A stretch of 64,000 nucleotides of DNA, from contig OZ025242.1 in the NCBI GenBank assembly GCA_964019155.1, positions 68,607,040 to 68,671,039 of the forward strand, in the 5' to 3' direction. The notes under the pieces are model-generated. The model was not told the origin of the DNA, searched no databases, and saw nothing but the letters and a program-made list of their open reading frames with translations. The stretch's first letter is position 1, and every line of letters starts with the position of its first letter. The position numbers were made by a program, and so were the translations under genes. This document shows, piece by piece, positions 25,116 to 37,029 of the stretch. Source of the DNA: Osedax fenrisi. Its lineage: Eukaryota; Annelida; Polychaeta; Sabellida; Siboglinidae.

Positions 25116-25409
25116 CTATCTCGTATGTAATCTGTAACCGATGGCTATATACACACGCGCACTTGTAAACGTACGTGTACATAGGTATAGCCCGAGCTTT
25201 CCTCGAGTTTCGATATTAATATACTCCTTCGTCGGTGTGGTTTCACTGCCCGCCGGGTAGGTGAACATCTTAACCGTTACGAGAGCGGGCAATCGCAATG
25301 TCACTATTAGTGAAGTAGTTCGTACGTTACGCTTTCTTCGTATCGATATACGCCGGGCCCCGATGTTGACGCGATGGCTGATGTATCTATAGATGATTTA
25401 CCTATAGGT
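25116..25409 (-). CDS. Exon-like open frame in a CpG-rich island; no known family
   Basis: About 97 codons are open on the minus strand, from just after a TAA upstream of 25409 to TAG at 25116-25118. They contain KMFTYPAGSETTPTKEY and GKLGLYLCTRTFTSARVY. A possible acceptor (CATCTATAG) lies at its upstream edge. The island is much richer in CpG than its surroundings, which in this window marks exons. The plus strand also has a plausible short start, ATG at 25374 reading MADVSIDDLPIGRVEYVPHL. So the strand is not settled, and a promoter or first-exon island is an alternative. Confidence 0.3.
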
Positions 25410-27200
25410 CGTGTGGAATATGTTCCGCACCTGTACTGTAACGATCATCTTAGTAGTCAGTATCGGTACTAGTTAACGCTAGATGTATTATTCTCGCTCT
25501 CGCTCGCGATGAAGGTCGTTTTTGAATTTGAAGGTCACCTGTAGTGCCTGTAGCACTCGGTAAAGAGCTATTGTAAACAAGCACGGCGCTAGGCTATCGT
25601 CTTGTTTCACGTCCGCGTTGCTATCGAATGGTTTAGTATCTCAGTAGGGGAGTGCACCATGAACTTTACTGTGTCGTTATACAACATCATTATAGCGGTC
25701 ACTAATTTCTAATAAATAGCCGTACGATCTCAGTTTCTCTGAAAACCTACATCTATGTAGTATCGGTGCCTTTTTAAGGATTTGTAATATAACACCGTAT
25801 CATAATATAACACTGCTATATAGGTTGTCAACCTATCTTCACTGAGAACATACACTATTTAATTAATGTACTTTTTAGAGTTTAAAATGTATGAACATAA
25901 AAATTGAAATATTCAATTATATTGAATACAAATAAATATCCGATAATTGTAGCATTTATACATGTGTTTCGTTCGTTTAGATATGATACTGTAGTTAATA
26001 TTGATACAAACTTTATCAACTATAAGCTTAATAAAGCTTGAATAATATTTAGACATAAATTGGGCTATTTTTTATTCTTATTGAAATAGTTATATCTTTA
26101 AAACTCATTTATGGTTATCATATAAACTAAATAAATTACTTATTTTGTTTAAACATTAATTATTCTCTCTACCCATTGTATTATGAAGCATTTCTCTTTA
26201 AAAAAATGTGTTATAAAACCATTTTATTACTTTTTTACTGACATTTTTACTTTTCTACTAATTATTCTACTAATAAATTATTTTTTAGAATGATATTGTT
26301 TTTTAAATAATCTCAAATATATATTAAATATAAAAATGTATTTAAACCATTGTTATCTAATATTTTCAATATATATAAATATATATTATTTAAGAATACT
26401 AGTTTAAAAATAATTTAATATAATTCAATATTTAAAAATTTTAAATCACTAAAAAATAAACCCAAATAAATTATTTTGTTATAGAGAAGAATCTTATACA
26501 GTGATTTTGTGTACAAAATCGTAAAATAACTAAAGCTCATTATAATCCATATATATATATATTTATTAGATGTCATTTTATTTGAATATTTACATGTGGT
26601 TTATGTGGTATTCCTATTATGCCTTATTACATAATCACATGTGTTCATATCGTGTACACATTCTTACACCTATACTTATTTACACTACTTTATTGACAAC
26701 TCTTCAAGATCTTTGTATCGAAAATACTACTAGAGTTCATTATCATCATTTGTATACACTTCTTTATAGGGTATTCGTATACTACATTTTACTCATACAT
26801 ATTTAAATAGAAATATATACCAAAGGTTATTCTTTAATTTGAATATTTATTTTAGAAATAAGTCATTGTAAAAAAATATTGTTTTAGAATTATATATAAT
26901 ATATATACTATACTAATAAATTCTAGTTAAAATTAAGTTAAAATAATTAAATTTATTATTTATTAATATCAAATATTATAGTAAGATATTACATTTTAAA
27001 GGAATATAATTGATTCATATATGAATATATCAAATCATATATTTATATTAATTACATTTCATAAACAAATGTATGTTACGATATCTTCAGCTATATAATA
27101 CTATTATATAATACATTGCATACAGATAATAAACATAGTTGTCATTGTAGAGAGAAGACTAAAGTTATGGTGGAGGGTCTACCACTTAGATTTACTGGTA
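25410..27200. other. Intergenic, CpG-rich then AT-rich
   Basis: 25410-25650 remains CpG-rich without a convincing frame. 25800-27130 is AT-rich; the open frame at 26570-26806 has a tyrosine- and leucine-rich composition typical of AT-rich noncoding DNA. Confidence 0.4.
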
Positions 27201-27204
27201 TTCT

Positions 27205-28223
27205 TCATACGAGGCATCTTGATCTCCCTGAGGTACGGGGGTTATCAACGCAAGTATCCTGATTGTTAACATCATCTTCATCGTCTCCATTATCCAGTAG
27301 CTTTGAGACGCGTTCTTTCTTCTCCTAGAGGTGGAAGCACATGTAAGGGGGCGTATAACTCGGGGCTATATTGGGCTAAGGGTGTGACAGTCGTTGCAGG
27401 AAGTCGGTGGAAGATGGACTTGCAGTAGATACATAACGCTACTATACAACTATCCACGATACAAACATCACAGCCCGACATATATTTGATTATGAAGTTT
27501 TAATTAGTCGGCATTTAGTGAGACTATTTCGTATATTTCTAGTTTATTATTAGCTTACTAAGTTTGGAAATAGTGGAAATATCTCAATTTATTAATTTTA
27601 TTTTGTACAATAATTAATTTGCACAAATTAATTTAATTAAACTAAATTAAAGGTTTAAACCACGCCAGGTACTACATTCACAATATCGCGTTACATTCTA
27701 AACCATAGTATTGTATTTAGTAAATATCTTAATTATGCACCTATACAATTTGTAAAACAAAAGTAACATTCTCTATTACATTATTGCAATACAATTGTAT
27801 ATAAATAAATATGCTGTCATCAAATAAGTTATTATGCTTTATATGAAAAACACGTATAGATAATGAATAAATAGACAACTTATTAAAGCATATTTTACAA
27901 ATAACCTATAGTAACACTGAAGTATCAGCATGCATACTACTACTACTAGTACCTCTAATTTCACTGTAAATATTACTATTAATATTAATATAGATATATT
28001 AATAACAACACCACAACTATAACTACTACTGTGGTATACCCCTACTACTACCCCAACCCCTACACCCACTACCCCTACTAACCTCAATGTAGACGTCGCT
28101 ATCTTTAGACTGGACGTCTAGGTTGTAATCATCAGCTTCAGGCATCAGTACATCTCTGTAGCAGGCAGGCTTCACACAGTTGGCTATCACTGATGGGGGG
28201 ATGGAGTTAGTGCTGGTGTATAG
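27205..28223 (-). CDS. C-terminal two exons of an unrecognised gene
   Basis: Upstream exon 28223-28083 (141 nt) lies between acceptor CAATCCTCTAG and donor GAG/GTTAGT. It encodes 47 residues including SVIANCVKPACYRDVLMPEA and YNLDVQSKDSDVYIE. Terminal exon 27324-27205 (120 nt) follows acceptor CCACCTCTAG and encodes EKKERVSKLLDNGDDEDDVN and a tail NPRTSGRSRCLV before TGA. Both are phase 0, so they join in frame across a 758-bp intron. The product end is acidic and looks cytosolic; no family is recognised. The same DNA around 27290-27480 has a second minus-strand open frame (63 aa, MSGCDVCIVD...), so the terminal exon boundary is uncertain. Upstream exons were not found. Confidence 0.42.
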
Positions 28224-28515
28224 CTAGAGGATTGAGTGACAGATCTAGTACCTCTTCACTAGCTATAGAGTGTACTACAGGTATAGAGATTTAGGTATTA
28301 TGGTGAAGGTGCTTAGCGTTTTAAACTAAGGTCGTACTTAAGAATAGTCTATGTTTTCTATAGATTACTTAAAAATAATAGATTAAATAAATCTTATAGA
28401 TTAAACAAAGATATTTGTGAATATTCACAAATGCTGCGATTATTTAGAGCTAATATTAGTGTGGGTGATCTCAGCTTTAGAAATATGAGGCGTTCCATTA
28501 ACAGAACTAGTGTAA

Positions 28516-29100
28516 AGCGCTGTTCACATGAGCAAAATATTCCAACAATTTTGCAGTAGAATTCTTAAGCCAAATTGTAAAAATCTATTTTTTTCTGAGA
28601 TTATTGCTAAATGTTTGATTCCGAATTCATTCTAGTTTTGTGACAATTATGCAATTGATAAATAAACGCACGCACAACTATACTGACGGGTATTAATGCA
28701 TACGCATTCACCTTTCTAGGTTTACGATTGTAAGTGATTAAGATTAAGTTATTTAAACATTTACGAATGTACGCGTGTACGAACGTATGTGTTTAAGAAT
28801 GCGTGATTATTATGTACTATTGTCTAAATTATATCAAATTATCATCATTAAAAATTATAATATATAATTATTAAATTACGAATATATGTTTATTACCACT
28901 TTATAATTATTGAACTTAATGTTCATAAGTTCATCAAATGTATGTATTTTTAATGCGAAAATTACACGAATTCTACTGCAAAATTGCTGGAATATATTGC
29001 TCGTGCGAACACCCTAAAATTTATACCGCTAGGGAATTTTGCAACTGCAATTCTTAAGAATTCTACTGCGAAATTGCTGGAATAGATTGCTCATGCTTTA
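28516..29100. mobile_element. MITE with long inverted ends and a partial second copy of one end
   Basis: Left end TGTTCACATGAGCAAAATATTCCAACAATTTTGCAGTAGAATTC lies at 28520-28563 and its inverted counterpart at 28970-29013 (GAATTCTACTGCAAAATTGC, GCTCGTGCGAACACC). A further partial inverted copy, AATTCTACTGCGAAATTGCT, follows at 29060-29094. The TGTTCRCATGAGC terminus resembles hAT-type ends, but the target duplication is unclear. Confidence 0.6.
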
Positions 29101-29825
29101 TACACACTTTTAAATAAGTAGTTCTCCTACAGAAGGAGCTATAGCACACTAATACACTCGAGCAATGCCAATAGATGGCGTTACCATACACTGATATAAC
29201 TAACATGACTCATACATTTAAATATAGATAATTATCACTATGATTATAATCAATATATTTGTTATGTCTAATATATTGGTTTCTATAAATAACAAGTTTA
29301 TACTTTTTTAATATTTCAATTATTATATATTACATTATAATACGGTTATGTAATTATATTAATTTATTTTGTTGAAATCTATTTATATCTACTAATTATA
29401 CATGTTATAAAGATCTATATTCAAATATAAATCAATATATAGATATATATAGTTATCTTTTATATATTCTTAGAAATTGTTAACATATATCTTATAAAAT
29501 TTGAATGAAGTACTTTTTAATGTATCTATATCAAAAATAATAAAATAAGAAAATCACATTTTAATTTTCATTATAAAAATATACTGATATTGATAATGTA
29601 TGCATATTGATAATGTAGATTTCTATATTGTTATAGTAGTTTATTTATTATACAGTATATTATATAACTATTAATATATAATATAATAATATAATTAATT
29701 CATTATTACTTTGTTGTATACATGCTTAGATTGTGAATAAATGGACACTTCTTTGTGTAGATAAATATTCTCTTATTCGTTATCAGAAATAGACAACATT
29801 AAACCTTCCCTTGTTTGTATTATTA
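29100..29825. other. AT-rich noncoding stretch
   Basis: No gene or strong repeat was recognised. Confidence 0.4.
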
Positions 29826-29885
29826 AATAATACACACTCCATCACTTAAGCCTTAAGGGTTAAGGGGATGGAGGATGTATTATTT
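29826..29885. repeat. Short inverted repeat around CTTAAG
   Basis: AATACACACTCCATC and GATGGAGGATGTATT are imperfectly complementary across a CTTAAGCCTTAAG centre. It may be a very short MITE. Confidence 0.55.
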
Positions 29886-30344
29886 TATGGATGTGGACAT
29901 TTCACACACCTTGTTTTGGTAAAAATAATTTGTATTTAACATTTTTTTATTTCATAATACTACTCTATGATATGTATTGTAATATCTGTAAACAATTGAA
30001 AAACTGATAACAGTCTAGAAATTACATAAAAAGTGGTTTATATTCATTATATATAATATCTAATATAGATTTCTCTAAATAATGAATTAACACCAATGGT
30101 GCATGTATAAAGGATATATTCTTATTTTTTTTGTATTATACAAAGAATATCTGTTTATATATTACAATAGAGATATCTTTCATAAATATTATTTTCTAAC
30201 AATAGTAAACATACAGTTTATATAGAATACATGACAATGAATGACAATTTAAAACTGAAATTTATATATATATATTGACTAATAATAAATATTAAAAATA
30301 TGTGGGTATACATGCATATATTATAAATACAATACAAACAAAAA

Positions 30345-30470
30345 CCATTGATTGATTCAATGCAAAGATTTCTGCTCCATACTATTAATAGATCATACTG
30401 CCTATCTATTTACATGATAAACTGTGAAATGGGGCTGTGACATCCTCTTAAGGGGGGACCAGGTACCTGT
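30345..30470. repeat. Old dispersed repeat, related to 15390-15510
   Basis: It shares ACTATTAATAGA, TGCCTATCTATTTACA and the AATGG...TGTGACATCCTCTTAAG block in order with the intron 3 copy. Confidence 0.5.
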
Positions 30471-30479
30471 ACCTCCTTC

Positions 30480-31267
30480 ATAGTTTACATTTATAACTAA
30501 ATATATATTTGTTTGTATCTAAAAATAGTTCATATAATCATTTATTCATCATGGCATGTAAAAAATAAATTAGATATTCATTTTTAATAAAAATAGCTAT
30601 AATCAGAAAGTGTACTTTATAATATGATAACTTTAAAATCTAATATTTAATAATGTAATGTATTATGAACATACAGAGCTGGGCAGTATCACCGATGCAG
30701 TAACTACTATAGCAAACAATCATTATCATAGATATATTAGTATTGTATGTATACATACATTATTTAATACATTACAAAACTTACACACATCACCTATAAT
30801 GATATCTATTAAGGGTGTGCTACATGTTCAAGGAGGTGTCTGCTAGAATACCAGTAGCTTAGCCGGAGAGAGGGTAAACAATACATTTGTTATATTTATA
30901 TTACGTAGATGACATTCATATATATTAGGTCCTTACGATTATTATGTATCAAATATAAGTTAAAAAAAGTAGATTTAGTAAATGTTTACATAATTGTTTT
31001 TTCAGTATCTACAATTGTATTAGATTATCAAATAATCTAACATTGTATTAGCTATATTTAGGTATATACTCTAAGCATTTTATAAAGATTCATCAAAAGG
31101 ATCGAGAGCTATGGAGTTTTAGATATGGCATAACAATAACAAAATAGTCCTGAGATATGAGCTTATGTGTATTAAATTATAAAAAATGGGTAAATTAAAA
31201 AGTGCATAACTTTGCGATTGAGTATAAAATAACATTATTTTGTTTATTATATAGATACAATTTATTT

Positions 31268-31304
<37 letters not shown>

Positions 31305-32995
31305 TAACATATTGGAAACATATATTTAATATACACATATATTCAAATGACAAATATTATTAAATTAAATATAAACTTTCACTAAAATAATGCAAACAAA
31401 CATTATATATTATTCGTGCAGTTTTTATTAACACAATTAATGATATAATTCATATATTTGTCATTGTATTTTGATTAATATTATTACATAACTCTAGATT
31501 GTATCGATAATAAGGGGATATGCTTATTTTAGGATTATATATGTTTAAACTTCAGATTTATAATACATATTTTTTATTATTATTTTTTTATTATATCATT
31601 TGTTAATTTTATATCTTAACTATATGTAACATGGCATTTATAAATCATTATATATATTCGTTTATATTTGTTATTTGTTTTTATTATTATTATTGTTTTA
31701 TGTCATTTTGTTTGTTTTAAACAATAAACTATATCTATCTATAATGCATGGAATAAATCTAATAAATTCTTTGGTATAGAAATACATATGATACTATAAA
31801 TATGTACTTGTATAGTTATATTTAACTGTATTATTATCGTTATCTATATATTTCTATAGATTAGTATTAATTAAATCACCTGTTATATTACTTTATTTAT
31901 TTGTATTTTAATGTATGTATTATAAGGGGAGGTCCTTCGCGCGCGCAATGTAAATAGATAGGAATTTATGCCTTACAATAAATTCAATTAAACAAATTTA
32001 ATAATATGTAATTACAAATTTAATAATATGTAATTACAGAATTTTTTTTCTAGTTTAATATATCATTCTATTAAGAAAGAGTTTTTTTTATTTACTTTTT
32101 ATTACTTATGTTTATTATGTTTAATTTATCATTAATAAAAAAAAATAAATTAAAATTAATAATTTTTAGTAAACAAAAAAAGTATTACAATACAGTCTAT
32201 TATATTATCTACTTATATTGAAAATTTCAATTCAGTATTTCCATTATTCAATGAGATATTGAATTTTGAGTGAGATGAATATATGAAAAACATTATGTTA
32301 TGTAAATAGCATTCAAAGTTTATTACAATTTATCAAAATTTTGAATTTCCATTTAGAAATAATATTACATATATATATTACTTGTATAATATAGAATACA
32401 TAAAATATATGATATGAAAAACAATATTTATATATATAAAGTAAGATTATATGTATAATTATATGTATGTTATATGAATAATATATATGTATAATAAATA
32501 CATTATAATACAATTTTATATATTCAATTTCTTGTGATCAAAATTGCATTCAATTGGACAATACTTATATCATAGTTACCGCTAATGTATAAAATAAATT
32601 GTAAACAAATAAATACCATTTGATTTTTATAAATATATTTTAATTTTCAATATTGATAAATAAATCACAAAGTTATACAGTATTTATTTAACCGATTATT
32701 TAGTAATTATTACTGGTAATTTAAATTATATATTCAATTGGTACTTCCAATAAAGTACTCTTTTGATGTACTTATATGATGATTTGAAGTATACTTCATA
32801 GCTCAAATGATAGATAAATATTTGATTATTTTATTTCTAACATAATAATTTAAATTATTTTTTTTTCAAAAATAATAATTCCGAAAGAAATACTTAATAT
32901 ATTTACAATATATAAATATCTATATATTGCAGTATAGTAGAATTCAAGTGTACTTATCTTCAAAAAGTATTTTTTATAAATATTGTATTATACAG
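30480..32995. other. AT-rich noncoding stretch
   Basis: Apart from a moderately GC-rich patch at 30660-30880, no gene is seen. The open frames at 30658-30846 and 32313-32513 have AT-driven composition and no motif. Confidence 0.4.
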
Positions 32996-32998
32996 TAT

Positions 32999-33458
32999 AT
33001 ACAAAGATTTTGCGAATCAAAGATATAACACTCCCTATGCATGCAACGTAATTTAGTAATAGCCCCAACCGCTGCTAGCAGTAGTATCGAAATCACTGAA
33101 ATAGATTTAGGTTCGGCTCTGTTTGCATACAACAATGTTTTCATTGCTCTATTAAATTACATGCAATATAAATTAGCTTTTACTCACTAAATATATACGT
33201 ATAGCATTTAAAACATACATATCATATTTGTTTGTTATATATTAGTAATGAACACTTAGTTTTCATCATATAAATATTAATTTAAAGCATATTATTTAAC
33301 ATTTTAAAAGTGTATAGTTAAATACGAATTTACATTATAAACAACGCATAGTTCCTAAAAGTAACCCGCTATAGGTGGCACCAGGGTATTTTGTATACAA
33401 ATTCGAATTACACGATTTCGCGTAAGTGTTATATCTTTCCTTCGGAAAATCTTTGGTA
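32999..33458. mobile_element. MITE with ACAAAGATTTTGCGAA-type ends
   Basis: The left end ACAAAGATTTTGCGAATCAA continues into AGATATAACAC. The right end GTGTTATATCTTTCCTTCGG continues into AAAATCTTTGGT and is its inverted match with a few differences. Related single ends occur at 37305-37350 and 47660-47680. Confidence 0.65.
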
Positions 33459-33952
33459 TATATTTATATATATATATATATTTATATATAATATATATAT
33501 AATTTTATAATTATATTACATATGTATATTGATAATAAATATTTATTTATATATATATCATTTCTCATAACTATAATAATTTACACATATATTACACAGT
33601 ATAGATAAAATATAAATATAACTTTTTCTTAGAATTTGATTTTCTCAGAAATTTATTTTTGTTATACTGACCATCAGTATAAATGATTTAACTCTATTTC
33701 TCTTTTATGAAATTTATTCAAATCTAAAGTAATATAAAGATAACTATAATACTCCAGGATTTCGCATTTTTTAAATTTAATCTTATAAAATGATGAAGCA
33801 TATTTTTATTCAAAAAAAATATGATAAATCAAAAAAATAAATCAAATCAAAGTGAAAAATATTGAGAATAAATAAAATAAAATCTAAGTTTTATAGATAT
33901 CAATAAACTCAATATAATACTAAATCTAGTGATGTAAATTTAGGAGATTTTT

Positions 33953-34041
33953 TACTGTCTCGAGATAATCAAATACTAAAATATACTGTCTCGAGATAAT
34001 AAAATATTAAAATATACTGTCTCGAGATAATCAAATATCTC
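33953..34041. repeat. Three tandem 31-bp repeats
   Basis: TACTGTCTCGAGATAATCAA recurs at 33953, 33984 and 34015. The motif GAGATAAT resembles the GAGATAAGTAAT unit of the nearby minisatellite, so both may derive from the same subterminal sequence. Confidence 0.85.
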
Positions 34042-34118
34042 GATGAAAATTTATACCGATAGCAATCACAAAGTATTAAAAAAATAAGAAACAAATGATT
34101 AAATTATAATACTATTTA

Positions 34119-34380
34119 TTAATATAAAGATTTATTAATATGTAAAAATATTAATTTGTCAACTAATTGTGGCAATATACGGTTTAACCGATTCGTCAAT
34201 ATGCAGCTTGCAGAACTGAATACTCGCTCGGATGCAATTGAATTTTTGTGTTTTGCGTTGTTAGCCAAAGAAGGGATGCCGGCATCATTTTCTCTATACC
34301 AACTCAATGGATTAGTATTGGGTCAAGTCACTGGCATTTTCATATATTTGTCAAACTCATCCTCCTCCTATGGTAGAGTA
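34119..34380 (-). pseudogene. hAT transposase C-terminal dimerisation region
   Basis: The minus strand reads EEDEFDKYMKMP, then NPLSWYRENDAGIPSLANNA, then NSIASERVFSSASCILTNRL and RILPQLVDKLIFLHINKSL. This matches the hAT C-terminal region (NPL-WW, SERVFS-AG, NRL-P--VD-L-FLH). An upstream in-frame stop and loss of the rest of the protein make it a fragment. TAGTGATGTAAA at 33927 is a hAT-like terminus beyond its 3' end, in the position expected for the end of the element. Confidence 0.82.
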
Positions 34381-34439
34381 TACATCTTATATATCTTAGC
34401 TAACTATATAAATTATATAAACTATATAAAATAGATAAT

Positions 34440-35515
34440 TTGATGCCGATACAAGTAATTATGATGACGAGATAGATAATTATGAGGCCGAGATAGATAA
34501 TTTGATGACGAGATAAGTAATTATGATGACGAGATAGATAATTTGATGACGAGATAAGTAATTATGAGGCTGAGATAAGTAATTATGATGACGAGATAAG
34601 TAATTATGAGGCTGAGATAAGTAATTATGATGACGAGATAGATAATTTGATGACTAGATAAGTAATTATGAGGCTGAGATAAGTAATTATGAGGCTGAGA
34701 TAAGTAATTATGAGGCCGAGATAGATAATTTGATGACGAGATAAGTAATTATGAGGCTGAGATAGATAATTATGATGACGAGATAAGTAATTATGATGAC
34801 GAGATAAGTAATTATGAGGCTGAGATAAGTAATTATGATGACGAGATAGATAATTTGATGACTAGATAAGTAATTATGAGGCTGAGATAAGTAATTATGA
34901 GGCTGAGATAAGTAATTATGAGGCCGAGATAGATAATTTGATGACGAGATAAGTAATTATGAGGCTGAGATAAGTAATTATGAGGCCGAGATAGATAATT
35001 TGATGACGAGACAAGTAATTATGATGACGAGATAAGTAATTATGAGGCTGAGATAGATAATTTGATGACGAGACAAGTAATTATGAGGCCGAGATAAGTA
35101 ATTATGAGGCCGAGATAGATAATTTGATGACGAGATGAGTAATTATGATGATGAGATAAGTAATTATGATGACGAGATAAGTAATTATGAGGCTGAGATA
35201 AGTAATTATGAGGCCGAGATAGATAATTTGATGACGAGATGAGTAATTATGATGACGAGATAAGTAATTATGAGGCTGAGATAAGTAATTATGAGGCTGA
35301 GATAAGTAATTATGATGACGAGATAGATAATTTGATGACGAGACAAGTAATTATGATGACGAGATAAGTAATTATGAGGCTGAGATAAGTAATTATGAGG
35401 CCGAGATAGATAATTTGATGACGAGATAAGTAATTATGATGACGAGATAAGTAATTATGAGGCTGAGATAAGTAATTATGAGGCTGAGATAGATAATTTG
35501 ATGACAAGATAATTA
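34440..35515. repeat. Minisatellite of 20/21-bp units, about 1.08 kb
   Basis: Unit variants GAGATAAGTAATTATGAGGC, GAGATAAGTAATTATGATGAC and the one-base-shorter GAGATAGATAATTTGATGAC alternate in higher-order patterns. Mixed unit length and stops inside the units rule out a long reading frame on the plus strand; the 65-aa frame on the minus strand is a by-product. It begins just beyond the upstream limit of the hAT fragment. Confidence 0.92.
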
Positions 35516-36090
35516 TAAAATATTTATATGATATGTATTTATAATTTAAGTTAACGTATTAAGTTGCCTTAATCAAGTACTAATTATAATAGTATAAGTT
35601 AAATTAAATTATAAATACGCAATTATTATAATATTATTCTGATATTGTTCTGTATAATAAATATACCGTGATTTAATTATATTTTATTATAAAATATTTT
35701 ACTATATAATAATTTTACCGTAAGTTAACTATATTTTATTATTACATATTATAATACCGCATATAATAATATATAATTATAATTTATGTAGTAATGTATA
35801 TTTTCAAAATTAATGATATATAACAATATAATTGTAAAATAAAAATATTTATTTTTTAAATAAATATTTGTTAGAAATTGTATTATTGGATATTTAAAAA
35901 TAATTATTATGCTTTATTATAACTAATAAATTATATCACTAATAAGTGTAATGTTACACCATCAGGAATATCATTCTGTTTTACCGAACAGTTAATGGAA
36001 TTACATATAGCAGGCATTTTTGTATGACATATTATAAAATTGTATAGTTTGATATATCATATGATGAATTTTTTAAATCGCCATTTGCTG
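35516..36090. other. AT-rich noncoding stretch
   Basis: No gene or recognisable element is seen. Confidence 0.4.
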
Positions 36091-36097
36091 TGACCCT

Positions 36098-36158
36098 GTA
36101 CGACAAGCGCGAAACGTACACTGTACGTCGTACAGTGTACGTTTCGCGTTTGTCGTAC
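36098..36158. repeat. Near-perfect 61-bp GC-rich hairpin
   Basis: GTACGACAAGCGCGAAACGTACACTGTACG is followed, after one base, by its complement with a single mismatch. The next outer bases (ATCGCCAT at 36077-36084, ATGGCGAT at 36167-36174) are again complementary, so the structure is larger and asymmetric. Confidence 0.85.
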
Positions 36159-36292
36159 TTTTCTCTATGGCGATATTAGTTGAATCACGGTCTATTCGTT
36201 TCTATGTCTAATATAGACATTTTCTATGATATTAATCTGTGAGTATATTAAAATTATCGTTCATTTGTTACAAATGAACTATAATAATTATC

Positions 36293-36344
36293 GTATATTC
36301 GAATTATCATAATAATTATAATAATTATGATAATTCGAATATAC
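36293..36344. repeat. AT-rich palindrome
   Basis: GTATATTCGAATTATCATAA pairs with TTATGATAATTCGAATATAC, with ATAATTAT in the centre. Confidence 0.85.
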
Positions 36345-36359
36345 AAAAATGGGGGGTCG

Positions 36360-36579
36360 GTCTGAAACGGCGCCAATATTTAAAATAATACGAATTTGAT
36401 TGACGTGTGGGGGGCGTCGCGCGCGCGAAACGAATTGAATATAGGTCATGACTAATTAGTGATAGCCGCTATGTGGCAAATATTCCTTTGATGTAAATCA
36501 ATTACTAAATGTATTATATACACAACTTGTTTACATTTATATACACTGTAGTTTATACAAGTTGCTTATATACTCTATG

Positions 36580-36639
<60 letters not shown>

Positions 36640-36699
36640 CTAGTTATAAAATAAGTTTAAAATAATAAGTATGTTGTCACATTATATATATATATTATA

Positions 36700-36755
<56 letters not shown>

Positions 36756-36980
36756 CATAGCATAGAGTATATAAGCAACTTGTATAAACTACAGTGTATA
36801 TAAATGTAAACAAGTTGTGTATATAATACATTTAGTAAATGATTTACATCAAAGGAATATTTGCCACATAGCGGCTATCACTAATTAGTCATGACCTATA
36901 TTCAATTCGTTTCGCACGCGCGACGCCCCCCACATTTCAATCAAATTCGTATTATTTTAAATATTGGCGCCGTTTCAGAC
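36360..36980. mobile_element. Fold-back element with arms of about 225 bp
   Basis: The arms (36360-36585 and 36755-36980) are nearly identical inverted copies, starting GTCTGAAACGGCGCCAATAT. The CG-rich segment GGGGGCGTCGCGCGCGCGAA on the left matches TTTCGCACGCGCGACGCCCC on the right. The loop is (TA)n plus about 60 bp of unique sequence. Such long arms exceed ordinary MITE termini. Confidence 0.85.
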
Positions 36981-37029
36981 TGTTACAGTACAGTCACTGT
37001 TACAGTTACTCAGTAACTTACTGTACTCC

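Noticed and set aside
26570..26806. 78-codon frame rich in Tyr and Leu
   Set aside because: AT-driven composition, no motif, no splice context.
33047..33190. 49-codon frame reading MQRNLVIAPTAASSSIEITE
   Set aside because: It lies wholly inside the 32999-33458 MITE and has no supporting context; kept only as a curiosity.
35310..35507. 65-codon minus-strand frame with SQPHNYL repeats
   Set aside because: By-product of the minisatellite; unit lengths of 20 and 21 bp break the frame elsewhere.
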